A stretch of 64,000 nt of DNA from Marinobacter sp. es.048 (lineage in GTDB: Bacteria > Pseudomonadota > Gammaproteobacteria > Pseudomonadales > Oleiphilaceae), in assembly GCF_900188435.1 (NCBI RefSeq), contig NZ_FYFA01000001.1, forward strand, positions 1,364,001-1,428,000. Reading direction: 5' to 3'. The notes under the pieces were generated by a model that had not been told where the DNA came from, ran no database searches, and was given only the letters and a program-made list of their open reading frames with translations. Positions 1 through 9,120 of the stretch are shown here, one piece after another (positions within the stretch are counted from its first letter, which is position 1; every line of letters starts with the position of its first letter). A program made the translations under genes and the position numbers.

Positions 1-1447
1 CCGCTTTACTCTTTCTCGTCGACTGCTTTCGTGGCGCCCTGGGCTTGGCTTTAGGCGGCAGAATAAGGCTTTCCAGTTCGTCCAGTGCTTCACCCGTGTA
101 AACCGCAAGTCTCTGCATGCTTGGCAGGGTGTCCCTGCAGCCCGTGTAGCCGAAGTTCAGCGATCCGTCATAGCTCAGGCAGGTGATGTTCAAGGCGCCA
201 CCGTGAGTAATCAGCGAGACAGGGTACATGGCTTCCAGTTTCGCGCCCTCGTAGTAAAGCGTTCTCTGGGGCCCCGGGACATTGGAAATCGTGACGTTAA
301 ATACCGGACGCATCCGACCGCCAAGGCCGGACATCAGTTGCAGTATGTAGGGCGACATCAGGAGCATGGTGTACTGGGTGAGCGCGCTTTTGGGCAGCTT
401 CTGCAAATGCTCTTTGGCTCTGCGGGTGGATGCCTTGATGTTTTGCAGGCGGGTCAGTGGATCCGCTTCGTCGGTCGCAAGCGAAGAGATCATGAAACTG
501 ATCTGGGTGCCTGTCCCCTCGTCATCGGACGGCCGGATGTTGACCGGGATGCCCGCGGTGAGGGGAACGTCCGGCAGTTCATTCTGTTCCAGCAGGAAGC
601 GTCTGAGGGCAGTTCCGCACAGGTACAGAACGATATCGTTTAGGGAGCCGCCGGAAACGTGGGCAAGCTCCTTGATCCGGTCCAGCTGGTAATGCTGGGT
701 GGCAAATCGGCGCTGGCCGGTAACCCGGTGATTGATCTTGGATATGGGCCCGGTGAACGGTGCCGTGAGGCCATCCTCGGGGTGACGGACTGAATGCACC
801 AGCCTGTTGCCTGCTTGCAACAAACGTGGCGCCATATCCGCCTGCAGTTTCAGGGCCTCCATGGCCTGTGAGACCGCGCCGGGCACGCTGGCCTCGGAAT
901 CGGATTTGCTGCCGCGACGGCGCTCCGGCCGAACCGACCAGGGTGGTGGCATGTCCCGTTTGTCGGGGTCGGTTGTCAGCACCCGTTGCATCAGGCGCAC
1001 ACCGCTGATGCCATCAATCATGGAATGATGCATCTTGGTGTAAAGCGCAAACCGGTTGTTTTCCAGTCCTTCAATAACGTGGCATTCCCAGAGCGGGCGG
1101 GCAAAATCCAGAGGGTTGGAATGCAGGCGGGACACCAGTATGCCCAGTTCCCGTTCACCGCCGGGACGCGGCAGCGCCGAGTGACGCACGTGGTAATCCA
1201 GATCGATTTTCTTGTCGACTTTCCAGCCCGGCGCCAGTACCCGACCCAACAGTCCGGACCAGGCAAGCTTTAAACCCCAGGGGGGCGCTACGTCACCGGT
1301 TTCCTTCATGCGGGTCACCATGTCCCGAAGGAAGGTTTCAGGGGCGCCCTCCGGTAGCGAAAAGATCTGCAGGTTGCCCACGTGCATGGGAGTATCTTCA
1401 GATTCTACGGCCAGCCAAGAGGCATCCAGGGTTCCCAGGCGTTTCAT
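1..1447 (-). CDS. Wax ester synthase / diacylglycerol acyltransferase (WS/DGAT), 3' end cut by window
   Basis: Bifunctional acyltransferase that joins acyl-CoA to fatty alcohols or diacylglycerol, giving storage wax esters and triacylglycerol at the inner membrane face. The frame opens at ATG 1447-1445 (MKRLGTLDASWLAVE) and shows the catalytic HHxxxDG motif as HHSMIDG (complement of 1010-1030), plus RPLWECHVIEG and GSLNDIVLYLCG, all landmarks of the family. It is still open at base 1 (last residues PRKQSTRKSKA), after 482 codons; family members are usually about 450-480 residues, so little is missing. From memory the sequence closely resembles the Marinobacter WS2 enzyme. It stands alone, divergent from the BASS gene, with a perfect palindrome (1490-1509) 43 bases before its start. 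Confidence 0.95.
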   Translation of the reverse strand, partial: MKRLGTLDASWLAVESEDTPMHVGNLQIFSLPEGAPETFLRDMVTRMKETGDVAPPWGLKLAWSGLLGRVLAPGWKVDKKIDLDYHVRHSALPRPGGERELGILVSRLHSNPLDFARPLWECHVIEGLENNRFALYTKMHHSMIDGISGVRLMQRVLTTDPDKRDMPPPWSVRPERRRGSKSDSEASVPGAVSQAMEALKLQADMAPRLLQAGNRLVHSVRHPEDGLTAPFTGPISKINHRVTGQRRFATQHYQLDRIKELAHVSGGSLNDIVLYLCGTALRRFLLEQNELPDVPLTAGIPVNIRPSDDEGTGTQISFMISSLATDEADPLTRLQNIKASTRRAKEHLQKLPKSALTQYTMLLMSPYILQLMSGLGGRMRPVFNVTISNVPGPQRTLYYEGAKLEAMYPVSLITHGGALNITCLSYDGSLNFGYTGCRDTLPSMQRLAVYTGEALDELESLILPPKAKPRAPRKQSTRKSKA

Positions 1448-1489
1448 TCCTTGTGTGTCTCCACCAGTGTTCACGTATTTTAGTTATCT

Positions 1490-1509
1490 GTTGCAAGTAT
1501 ACTTGCAAC
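1490..1509. promoter_or_regulatory. Perfect 20-bp palindrome, candidate operator
   Basis: GTTGCAAGTATACTTGCAAC is its own reverse complement over all 20 bases. It lies between the divergent WS/DGAT and BASS genes, 43 bases before the WS/DGAT start and about 155 before the BASS start. Perfect palindromes of this length in a divergent promoter region usually bind a dimeric repressor (TetR- or GntR-type). Which protein binds here cannot be told from the window. Confidence 0.6.
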
Positions 1510-1663
1510 TGCTTCGTGACACGATGTTTCAGGTCATAAAGTTCCCCGGTTTTGCAGTGCTTTATTGCCTCAAACGTTTGCCGTTTTAGTCTCCCGAAAG
1601 AGGCGAGTGTGTGCTACTTTTCATCGGTTGGTTGTAGTAAAAACAAAAACATCCGGAGGCGTT

Positions 1664-2548
1664 GTGGAATCCAGCCCGCTTATCTCGGCAGGACTGCCGA
1701 TTGCTCTGTTCATTATTATGATTGGTATCGGCATGACCCTGACGATACGAGACTTCCGCCAGGTTGCGGTGTATCCCAAAGGGATGATTGTGGGCACCAT
1801 TGCCCAGATCCTTGTCATGCCTCTCATCGCCTTCATGCTGGCCACGTTGCTGGCAGTGCCGCCGGCCATAGCCGTCGGACTTGTAATCATCGCCGCCTGT
1901 CCCGGGGGCACAACCTCGAACCTGTTTGTGCTGCTCTCGCGGGGTAACATTGCGCTATCCATCGTGCTGACCGTCAGCGCCAGCCTGATCACCATCCTTA
2001 CCCTGCCGTTGTTTACCAACATTGCCCTTCAGTACTACATGGGAACCGAAGAAGACATTGTGCTGCCGGTCTGGAAAACCGTGGGGATGCTGATCGGCAT
2101 CGTGCTCTTCCCGGTAGCGATCGGAATGGTGGTTCGTACCCGCAAGCCGGAAGTTGCCCGTAAGGCAGAAAGCATTGTGAGTATCTTCGGCGGTATTGTG
2201 CTGGCGTTGCTGATTGTGGCCCTGGTTTATGGGGTTCGTGACCAGATCTGGGAGCTTCTGAAACAGGCGGGGCCGGCGACCATTCTGTTGAACGTGGCCG
2301 GTATCGGTCTGGGCCTTGCTGCGGGCCGTGTGGCGGGTCTGACCCAGCGGGAATCGCTGGCGGTGGCGGTGGAACTGGGCGTAAAGAACGGTACCATTGC
2401 CCTCATGGTTACCCTGACGCTGCTGGAGTCCAGCGCCATGTCCATTCCGGCCGCTGTATACGGCGTGCTGATGTTCCCGATCGGCTTTGTTCTGGCCATG
2501 TACGGCCGAAGCATCATTCCTATTTCGACGGTACAGAAGAAAAACTGA
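1664..2548 (+). CDS. Bile acid:sodium symporter (BASS/SBF) family transporter
   Basis: Predicted sodium-coupled organic-anion carrier of the inner membrane, about 294 residues, with the family's run of roughly nine to ten hydrophobic helices and the conserved ACPGGTTSNLFVLLSRGN stretch followed by a GIxLGLAAGR/ELGVKNG region. I chose GTG 1664 because GGAGG (1655-1659) sits just before it and the protein then begins MESSPLISAGLPIALF, straight into helix 1; the frame is open further up to 1565 but that extension has no ribosome-binding site and is charged. BASS proteins carry bile acids, pyruvate, glycolate or pantoate in different hosts; the substrate here is unknown. First gene of a close-packed run with lrgA, lrgB, a TonB receptor and trpB2. 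Confidence 0.88.
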   Translation: MESSPLISAGLPIALFIIMIGIGMTLTIRDFRQVAVYPKGMIVGTIAQILVMPLIAFMLATLLAVPPAIAVGLVIIAACPGGTTSNLFVLLSRGNIALSIVLTVSASLITILTLPLFTNIALQYYMGTEEDIVLPVWKTVGMLIGIVLFPVAIGMVVRTRKPEVARKAESIVSIFGGIVLALLIVALVYGVRDQIWELLKQAGPATILLNVAGIGLGLAAGRVAGLTQRESLAVAVELGVKNGTIALMVTLTLLESSAMSIPAAVYGVLMFPIGFVLAMYGRSIIPISTVQKKN

Positions 2549-2563
2549 CTGGAGTCCTGCGTC

Positions 2564-2944
2564 ATGCAGTTCCTGAACGGCATTACCCTGCTACTGGTGT
2601 ATCAGCTGGTGGGTGAAATTACGGTTCGATTGTTGGGCCTACCCATTCCCGGGCCAGTGCTTGGTATGGTGATGCTGTTCATCACCCTGATGATCCGGGG
2701 CAAGGCCCCGGAGTCCGTTGATCAGGCCTCCACGGCCTTGCTCAGTCATCTCTCACTTCTGTTCGTTCCGGCTGGCGTGGGCATGATGGCGCATTTTGGC
2801 CGCATCGCCGACGAGTGGCTTCCGATAACCCTGGCGCTGCTGTTGAGCACGGTAATTACCATGGTCGCAACCGCCCTGATTATGCAGGTGACCACCCGCT
2901 GGTTCGCCAAGCCGCTTGCTGAAAAGGAGGGCAGCGATGAATGA
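2564..2944 (+). CDS. lrgA: CidA/LrgA family membrane protein
   Basis: Small (126-residue) integral membrane protein of the LrgA/CidA family: four hydrophobic helices and the family signature LPIPGPVLGMVMLF near residues 25-40. LrgA partners LrgB; the pair was first described as holin/antiholin-like in Staphylococcus, but LrgAB-type proteins have since been shown to move small carboxylates (pyruvate in Bacillus PftAB; glycolate/glycerate in the plant chloroplast fusion PLGG1). Starts 15 bases after the BASS gene with GGAG upstream, and its last 8 bases overlap the lrgB start, so the two are translationally coupled. A carboxylate-transport role fits the neighbouring BASS gene better than a lysis role, but this is inference. 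Confidence 0.88.
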   Translation: MQFLNGITLLLVYQLVGEITVRLLGLPIPGPVLGMVMLFITLMIRGKAPESVDQASTALLSHLSLLFVPAGVGMMAHFGRIADEWLPITLALLLSTVITMVATALIMQVTTRWFAKPLAEKEGSDE

Positions 2945-3674
2945 GCCGGGCCTGAAAGACATCTGGGTATATCTCTCCGCATCACCGCTATTGGGGTTGA
3001 CGATCACCCTGGTGGCCTATGGCCTGGCCTACCGGCTTTATCTGAAAACCAACTCCAACCCTCTGGCCAACCCGGTGGTCACCTCTGTTGCCATGCTGAT
3101 CATCCTGTTGCTGGCAACAGGTACCTCCTACAGTGATTATTTTGAAGGGGGGCAGTTTGTTCACTTCCTGCTGGGGCCTGCGACGGTGGCATTGGCCGTT
3201 CCCCTGTATCAGCAGTTTTCCAGGCTTAGACAGCTGTGGTTGCCGGTGACCATTTCGCTCTTTTGCGGCGTGGTGATCGCCGCTGGCAGCTCCATTGGCC
3301 TGGCCCGTCTTCTGGGCGGCTCCACGGAGATCCAGATGTCCCTGGCACCGAAATCGGCAACGGCGCCGGTGGCCATGGGTATTTCTGAAAAAATAGGCGG
3401 GCTTCCGTCACTGACTGCCGTATTGGTGGTCATCACTGGCATCACGGGCGCCGTTCTGGGCACCAAACTGTTTGAATGGATCCGGGTTCGCGATGACACC
3501 GCCAAGGGCATTGCCATGGGTGTCGCGGCACACGGTATCGGGACTGCCAGGGCATTTCAGGTAAGCTCGCAGATGGGCGCTTTTTCTGGCCTGGCGATGG
3601 CGCTTTCCGCCTTTGCCACCGCCTTGCTTGTGCCCTGGCTGGTTGATCTGCTTGAGGCCTGGATCCCCGCCTGA
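2937..3674 (+). CDS. lrgB: LrgB/CidB family membrane protein
   Basis: Partner of LrgA, 245 residues from the ATG at 2937 (MNEPGLKDIWVYL), which overlaps the lrgA stop within ATGAATGA. The frame opens 21 bases earlier, but that start is deep inside lrgA. LrgB landmarks are present: several hydrophobic helices, LAPKSATAPVAMGISEKIGG in the middle and GVAAHGIGTARAFQ near the C terminus. LrgAB form an inner-membrane complex; see the lrgA entry for the two views of its function. The TonB-dependent receptor follows after 45 bases on the same strand. Confidence 0.9.
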   Translation: MNEPGLKDIWVYLSASPLLGLTITLVAYGLAYRLYLKTNSNPLANPVVTSVAMLIILLLATGTSYSDYFEGGQFVHFLLGPATVALAVPLYQQFSRLRQLWLPVTISLFCGVVIAAGSSIGLARLLGGSTEIQMSLAPKSATAPVAMGISEKIGGLPSLTAVLVVITGITGAVLGTKLFEWIRVRDDTAKGIAMGVAAHGIGTARAFQVSSQMGAFSGLAMALSAFATALLVPWLVDLLEAWIPA

Positions 3675-3719
3675 TTTCGCTACCGTGATACCTTGAATAG
3701 CGAACTCTGAGGAGGCCCT

Positions 3720-5795
3720 TTGCACAAAAACCATTACCTTGCAGCGGTTGTATTGGTGCCGGTCTGTTTTTCAGTCTCGCTTCCCGCGATTGGCCAGTCG
3801 CCATCAGACAATGACGATGAGCTGGTGTTGAAAGTCACGGCGCCACGGCTGGTTCGGGATCTCTATGAAACGCCCGCGGCGGTCTCTGTGGTGAACGCTC
3901 CAGACATCCGCGAAGGTCAGCAACGCCTGCAATTGGATGAATCGCTGGATACGGTCCCCGGCCTGTTTTTCCAGAACCGCTATAACTTTGCTCAGAACCT
4001 TCGTCTTTCCACCCGTGGCTTTGGGGCCCGGTCGCCTTTCGGTATACGGGGTATTCGCATCCAGGTAGACGGAATTCCCTACACTCTGCCGGATGGCCAA
4101 TCCCAGATTGATGCGGTTGACCTGGATTCGGCTCAGCGTATCGAAGTGATTCGCGGGCCCTCGTCTGTTCAGTATGGCAATGCCTCCGGTGGCGTCATAG
4201 ATATCACTACAGCCCGGGGAGACGATCAGCCACCGGGTGCGCGGCTCCGACAGGATGTGGGAAGTGATGATTATTACAAGACCACAGCACAGGCCAACGG
4301 TACCCAGGGCAATACAAGTGGTATTGCCACCATGTCATGGCTGAACTACAACGGCTACCGCGAACAGAGTGAGGTTGAGAAGGGGCTGTTCAATGGCCGC
4401 TTGTCCCATGAATGGGGCGAAGGGCAAAGGGTGACCGCCACTCTCAATGCCCTGCACACGCCAAGGGCGGAAGATCCCGCAGGCCTGACCGCTGAGCAGG
4501 TCGCGGAGGACCGGCGCCAGGCTACTGACAATGCCAAGAGGCTGGACTCGGGTCAGGACGTTGATCAGCAGACGCTCGGGCTGTTGTATGAAGCCCCTGC
4601 CGGCGATGCCGGGAACCTGACCGTAAGCACCTTCTTTACCCGTCGCGATTTCAGACAGCAATTACCGTTTCCCGGCCCCAGCCTTATTGCTTACGATCGG
4701 CAATTTTACGGCATCAGCTCGGATTATCAGCAGGGCAGTGAGCTTGCCGGTCGGCCGCTGACCTGGGTAGTGGGTGTCGACTTGCACCGCCAGTCGGACA
4801 AGCGTCGCCGCTACTCGGTGTCGTTCAATGGTGAGGTGACCGCACAGACGCAAATGGAAACCCAGAATGCCACAACAGCGGCGGTATTCGCACAGGGTGA
4901 TCTTGCCCTGACCGACCGTTTCAACGTCTCTATCGGTACCCGCTTTGACCGCCTGAGGCTGTCTGTGGATGACCAAAAACTGGATGACGGGGACGATTCC
5001 GGAAGCCGCACCTACGATGAGTTTAGTGGCTTTGCCGGTGTCAGTTACCGGCTGGCACCTCGCCAGCAGTTGTACGCAACGATAGGCACGGCGTTCGAGT
5101 CGCCCACCTTTACCGAATTTGCCAACCCCGATGGCAGCGGTGGGTTCAACCCCGATATCGGCCCTCAACAGGCCCTCAACCGGGAAGTCGGGGTGCGAGG
5201 CGGTTTTGGGCAGGGCTTGAGTTATGACCTGGCGCTGTTCTCAATCCGGGTGGATGATGAAATCCTGCCTTATGAAATCGACAACCGCACGTTTTATGAG
5301 AATGCCGGGCGCACTGAACGCAATGGTATCGAACTCGGCCTCAGCTGGGATATTTCATACGCGTGGCGAATCACCAGCGCCCTGACTCTTGCCGATTACA
5401 AGCTCAGGAATTTCACTGACGAACAGGGCAACGACGCCTATGGCAACCGACTGCCCGGTCTGCCCCGTGAGCAGTGGGTTACGGAAGTGGAATGGCGTAG
5501 TGGCGGCCAGCGGTTCGCAGCGCTGGAATGGCAGTACGTTGGCGATCTGTACGCTGAGAACAGTAACCAGACAAACGTCAGTGACTATTGGTTGCTTGGT
5601 ATCCGGGCCGGCGATAGCGTGCGTATTGGACGTCAGAGCCTGAATTTCTATGGTGGCGTCCGCAACCTGTTGGATGAAGACTACTTCAGCAATATCCGTA
5701 TCAATGCCAACGCGGATCGGCCCGTAGAGGAGCGCGGCTATTTTGAGCCCGCCGCGGGAAGAACTTTTTATGCGGGCCTGGAATGGGTATTCTGA
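3720..5795 (+). CDS. TonB-dependent outer-membrane receptor
   Basis: Outer-membrane active importer of 691 residues. TTG 3720 is the start because AGGAGG (3710-3715) precedes it and a signal peptide follows (YLAAVVLVPVCFSVSLPAIGQ, ending near residue 26). A plug domain occupies about residues 35-165 (ETPAAVSVVNAPDI, LRLSTRGFGARS, RIEVIRGPSSVQYGNASGGVI), then a barrel with alternating aromatic strands that ends in the typical terminal aromatic (GLEWVF). Such receptors bring in siderophores, vitamins or larger organics. No Fur-like box is visible upstream, and the genes around it (BASS, LrgAB before; TrpB2 38 bases after) hint at an organic nutrient rather than iron. Substrate unknown. Confidence 0.92.
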   Translation: MHKNHYLAAVVLVPVCFSVSLPAIGQSPSDNDDELVLKVTAPRLVRDLYETPAAVSVVNAPDIREGQQRLQLDESLDTVPGLFFQNRYNFAQNLRLSTRGFGARSPFGIRGIRIQVDGIPYTLPDGQSQIDAVDLDSAQRIEVIRGPSSVQYGNASGGVIDITTARGDDQPPGARLRQDVGSDDYYKTTAQANGTQGNTSGIATMSWLNYNGYREQSEVEKGLFNGRLSHEWGEGQRVTATLNALHTPRAEDPAGLTAEQVAEDRRQATDNAKRLDSGQDVDQQTLGLLYEAPAGDAGNLTVSTFFTRRDFRQQLPFPGPSLIAYDRQFYGISSDYQQGSELAGRPLTWVVGVDLHRQSDKRRRYSVSFNGEVTAQTQMETQNATTAAVFAQGDLALTDRFNVSIGTRFDRLRLSVDDQKLDDGDDSGSRTYDEFSGFAGVSYRLAPRQQLYATIGTAFESPTFTEFANPDGSGGFNPDIGPQQALNREVGVRGGFGQGLSYDLALFSIRVDDEILPYEIDNRTFYENAGRTERNGIELGLSWDISYAWRITSALTLADYKLRNFTDEQGNDAYGNRLPGLPREQWVTEVEWRSGGQRFAALEWQYVGDLYAENSNQTNVSDYWLLGIRAGDSVRIGRQSLNFYGGVRNLLDEDYFSNIRINANADRPVEERGYFEPAAGRTFYAGLEWVF

Positions 5796-5833
5796 GCAGT
5801 GATAACAACATAAACCGTAGGGATTTTTAATTC

Positions 5834-7192
5834 ATGCAAACCAAGTTTCTTCTCGAAGAAAGCCAGATGCCGAAATACTGGTACAACCTTCAGGCGGACC
5901 TGCCTGAGCCGTTGCCGGCCGTGCTGCACCCGGGCACCCAGCAGCCGGTGGGCCCGTCGGATCTTGAGCCGCTGTTTCCGATGGCGCTGATCGAACAGGA
6001 AGTAACCACCGAGCGGGAAATCGACATTCCGGAGCCGGTGCGTGATGTCTACAACCTGTGGCGCCCGGCGCCTCTTTACCGCGCCCATCGCCTCGAGAAG
6101 GCGCTCGGTACGCCGGCAAAAATCTTTTACAAATACGAAGGCGTTAGCCCGGCGGGCAGCCACAAGCCCAACACCGCGATTCCGCAAGCCTTCTACAACC
6201 GGGAAGCGGGCATTCGCACCCTCACCACCGAAACCGGTGCAGGGCAGTGGGGCACATCGCTTTCCTTCGCCGGTTCCCTGTTTGATATAGATGTTACCGT
6301 GTTTCAGGTGCGGGTTTCCTACAACCAGAAGCCCTACCGTCGGGCGGTCATGGAAACCTACGGCGCCAAATGTGTGGCTTCGCCCTCGGAACTGACCGAG
6401 TTTGGCCGCAAGGTGCTGGCTGAGACACCGGATCACACCGGCAGTCTGGGCATAGCCATCTCCGAAGCGGTGGAGCTGGCGGTGCAGGACCCGAACACGA
6501 AGTATGCCCTGGGCTCGGTTCTCAACCATGTGTTGCTGCACCAGAGCATCATCGGCCTGGAAGCCATGCAACAGATGGAAATGGCAGACTGCTGGCCAGA
6601 TGTGATTGTTGGTTGTACCGGCGGTGGTTCCAACTTTGCAGGTATCGCCTTCCCGTTTATGGGACACGCCCTGAGAGGTGGTGAGAAATCCCGGATTGTT
6701 GCGGTAGAGCCCTCGGCCTGCCCAACCCTGACCCGCGGCAAATACGCCTACGATTATGGCGATACTGCCCATATGACGCCGCTCACCAAGATGCATACCC
6801 TGGGTTCGGGGTTCACGCCGCCAGGATTCCACGCCGGCGGTCTTCGCTATCATGGCATGGCGCCGCTGGTGTCCCATGCCAAGGAACTGGGCCTGTTTGA
6901 TGCGGTGTCCTACACCCAGCGGGAGTGCTTCGAGGCCGGTGTTCTGTTCGCCAGGAACGAGGGGATTGTGCCGGCTCCAGAGGCCAATCATGCGGTCAAG
7001 GGCGCCATCGACGAAGCCCTGCGCTGCAAGCGGGAAGGCAAGGAAGAGGTAATCCTGTTCAACCTCTGCGGCCACGGCCATTTCGATATGGCGGCCTACA
7101 CCTCCTACTTCGCCGGTGAACTGAGCGACCACGAATACGACGAACAGGAACTGGCTATGGCTCTTTCCGGACTGCCCTCGGTCAACGCCTGA
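5834..7192 (+). CDS. TrpB2-type tryptophan synthase beta-like PLP enzyme
   Basis: PLP-dependent beta-replacement enzyme of the long TrpB2 branch, 452 residues against about 400 for the TrpB1 that pairs with TrpA. The cofactor lysine is K111 in [17 protein letters not shown] follows around residue 135, and [10 protein letters not shown] is the phosphate-binding loop. The family's N-terminal extension ([13 protein letters not shown]) is present. TrpB2 proteins often stand away from trpA, as here, and are thought to salvage indole or act on serine or phosphoserine. It begins 38 bases after the TonB receptor with no terminator between them. Its TGA directly abuts the stop of the convergent PhoD-like gene (TGATCA), leaving no room for a terminator. 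Confidence 0.92.
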   Translation: MQTKFLLEESQMPKYWYNLQADLPEPLPAVLHPGTQQPVGPSDLEPLFPMALIEQEVTTEREIDIPEPVRDVYNLWRPAPLYRAHRLEKALGTPAKIFYKYEGVSPAGSHKPNTAIPQAFYNREAGIRTLTTETGAGQWGTSLSFAGSLFDIDVTVFQVRVSYNQKPYRRAVMETYGAKCVASPSELTEFGRKVLAETPDHTGSLGIAISEAVELAVQDPNTKYALGSVLNHVLLHQSIIGLEAMQQMEMADCWPDVIVGCTGGGSNFAGIAFPFMGHALRGGEKSRIVAVEPSACPTLTRGKYAYDYGDTAHMTPLTKMHTLGSGFTPPGFHAGGLRYHGMAPLVSHAKELGLFDAVSYTQRECFEAGVLFARNEGIVPAPEANHAVKGAIDEALRCKREGKEEVILFNLCGHGHFDMAAYTSYFAGELSDHEYDEQELAMALSGLPSVNA

Positions 7193-9118
7193 TCAGTCGT
7201 CTTTAGCCCGCTGCTGAAACACCGTACCGCCGCCTCCGGCATTCAATTGCCGGATGGCGGTGGGAGCGCCTTCGTTATTCAGCCGTACGTCCCCGATGCC
7301 AGACCCATTCCACAACCGCTCACCGGCCTCCCGGCCCTCGGGCAGCCTGGGTGAAATCCACATGCGCCGTCTCTTGGTGAACCAGTTGAGGGGCGACCAG
7401 GGTGCGAACAGCCAGCGATTGAGCCGGTCCAGCCATTCCAGCAGGGTGTTGGGGAATTCGTTCTTGATACCGCTACTGGTGATCTGCCAGACACGGGGGC
7501 CGTTCTGTTTGTGGCGCAGCCGCACATCGTAAGCAAACGAATAGTGAACATCGCCTGAGAGAATCACGAAGTGCCTGGGCGTTCGGGGGTGGCCGAAAAT
7601 ATTCAGTAGCACACTGGCCGCGCCCCGATGCGCCATCCAGTTTTCAGCATCCACCAACAGCGGCTTGCCAAAGAAGGTAAACACCCGCTGGATCATCTCG
7701 ATGAGCTTTACCCCGAACATCGGCGCCGGCGAAACCACCACGACAGCATCCTCGCCCATGATTTCGTGTTGGAAATCGGTCAGTGATTCCCAGTCCATCA
7801 GTCCAGAGGGGTGACTGCGCCGGATTTCACTCCGCCAGCGATGGGTGCGGGTGTCCAGCACCACCAGTCTGGGTGATGTTGGCAGGCTGTAGTGCCAGTG
7901 TTGAAAGTGGAACAGCTGGTCGATCAGATCATCCTGAATAGCCGTGTCCAGCTCGTGTTGCCCGTTGCTGGACTCGAACAGCCTCTGACACTGTTCGATT
8001 AACTGCCCGAAATTGCCAGGCTGGTTGCCCCAGCCCTGGCACAAAAGATAGCCCAGCAGGGCATTGCCAATGATGCGCCGGGAAAAGGGGTGTTCGTAAG
8101 CGGTGGTTTCCCAGAGGGCCGAGAGGTTCCAGTCGTCTGTGACGTCATGATCATCAAAGATCATGTAGACGGGCACGTTGGCCATGGCGCGAGCTGCCCG
8201 AGGCAGGCTCCTGCGGAACTCGTCGATGGCGGCCTGTTCTTTCCGGTAGCGCGCCAGTTCGTCCGGGTCATCGACCGGCTCGGTGCTGGTAACAAAAGCC
8301 CAGGGTTCCGGCGACCACACCAGCAGGTACATGGCCATCACCTCGGCAAACGAGATCAGGTGATTGCCGGCGTTGGCGGTGGTGAAAACGGGCTTTCGAA
8401 CGCCACCGAAAAAGCGCTCGGTCAGGTCCTCATTGAATTCGGATTCCGGCAGCAGTTCATCCCGGTGGTAATAGGCATTCGCCACCGAGGTCAGTTCCTT
8501 GCTGTGTTTGAGCGAGGCGCCTTCCAGCGTTTCCTGGTAAAGACCCAGCTGGTGAATGACGCACTGGATGGCATGGAGCATGGGGCCGGCCACATCGTCG
8601 GCGTAGACCTGGTCGCCGGTCATCAGGAGCAGGGACGGAACGTCCTCAAGTTTTTCTGCCGTCTGCAGTTCCTCGTCCACCCGAACCAGCCCGTCCCGGG
8701 AAGGATGGTGGGGTCTTCGGCAGGAGCCATGGAGTATGCGATCCAGTTTCGACTTCAGGGTAAAGCCCGGGCGTTCCCGGCCTTCGGGGCAGAGGTGAGG
8801 GGCCCATGCCCGGATCCACCGGGGGGCGTCGGATCCGTCGCCGGTAAGCCCCAGGTCGTATTCCAGTCGTGTGTTACGGGGCAAGGCGGACTCGGGCGTA
8901 ATTGTCAGCAGGTTCAGCCAGGCACGGGCGCCAACTCTGAGCTGGAAAAGCTCTGAATCGGCTACCGGACGATCCAGCAGCTGATTCTCACCATCGAAGA
9001 TCCGCACGGCAAAGGTAACCGGCTCGCAGGTTACCAGCCAAAGGACGATCGAGTCCGGCGCGGCATGACGTAGAATCGGGCCGGCCAGTGCCGGCCCGAA
9101 TTTGTCATCAGGCTCCAG
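7193..9118 (-). CDS. PhoD-like alkaline phosphatase / metallophosphatase family protein, probable CTG start
   Basis: Predicted metal-dependent phosphatase of the PhoD-like group, cytoplasmic (no signal peptide). Metal-site motifs are visible: HGSCRRP, LLLMTGDQVYADD, MIFDDHDVTDDWN and VILSGDVHYSFAYDV. The first ATG/GTG-type start is GTG 9007 (MRIFDGENQ), but it has no ribosome-binding site and would cut into the N-terminal domain; the same frame upstream reads LAGPILRHAAPDSIVLWLVT, which looks like family sequence. GGAGGA (complement of 9125-9130) lies 6 bases before a CTG at 9118-9116, so I call that the start (641 residues; 604 if GTG 9007). Two bases separate it from the spoVR stop, so it is the last gene of the prkA operon and probably translationally coupled. 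Confidence 0.8.
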   Translation of the reverse strand: MEPDDKFGPALAGPILRHAAPDSIVLWLVTCEPVTFAVRIFDGENQLLDRPVADSELFQLRVGARAWLNLLTITPESALPRNTRLEYDLGLTGDGSDAPRWIRAWAPHLCPEGRERPGFTLKSKLDRILHGSCRRPHHPSRDGLVRVDEELQTAEKLEDVPSLLLMTGDQVYADDVAGPMLHAIQCVIHQLGLYQETLEGASLKHSKELTSVANAYYHRDELLPESEFNEDLTERFFGGVRKPVFTTANAGNHLISFAEVMAMYLLVWSPEPWAFVTSTEPVDDPDELARYRKEQAAIDEFRRSLPRAARAMANVPVYMIFDDHDVTDDWNLSALWETTAYEHPFSRRIIGNALLGYLLCQGWGNQPGNFGQLIEQCQRLFESSNGQHELDTAIQDDLIDQLFHFQHWHYSLPTSPRLVVLDTRTHRWRSEIRRSHPSGLMDWESLTDFQHEIMGEDAVVVVSPAPMFGVKLIEMIQRVFTFFGKPLLVDAENWMAHRGAASVLLNIFGHPRTPRHFVILSGDVHYSFAYDVRLRHKQNGPRVWQITSSGIKNEFPNTLLEWLDRLNRWLFAPWSPLNWFTKRRRMWISPRLPEGREAGERLWNGSGIGDVRLNNEGAPTAIRQLNAGGGGTVFQQRAKDD

Positions 9119-9120
9119 AA

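Noticed and set aside
203..1273. Several plus-strand frames at the left edge
   Set aside because: They lie opposite the WS/DGAT gene, whose catalytic motif fixes the coding strand.
5768..7132. Long open frame (about 450 codons) on the minus strand
   Set aside because: It mirrors the TrpB2 gene exactly, has no recognisable domain, and is explained by the third-position GC bias of the real gene on the other strand.
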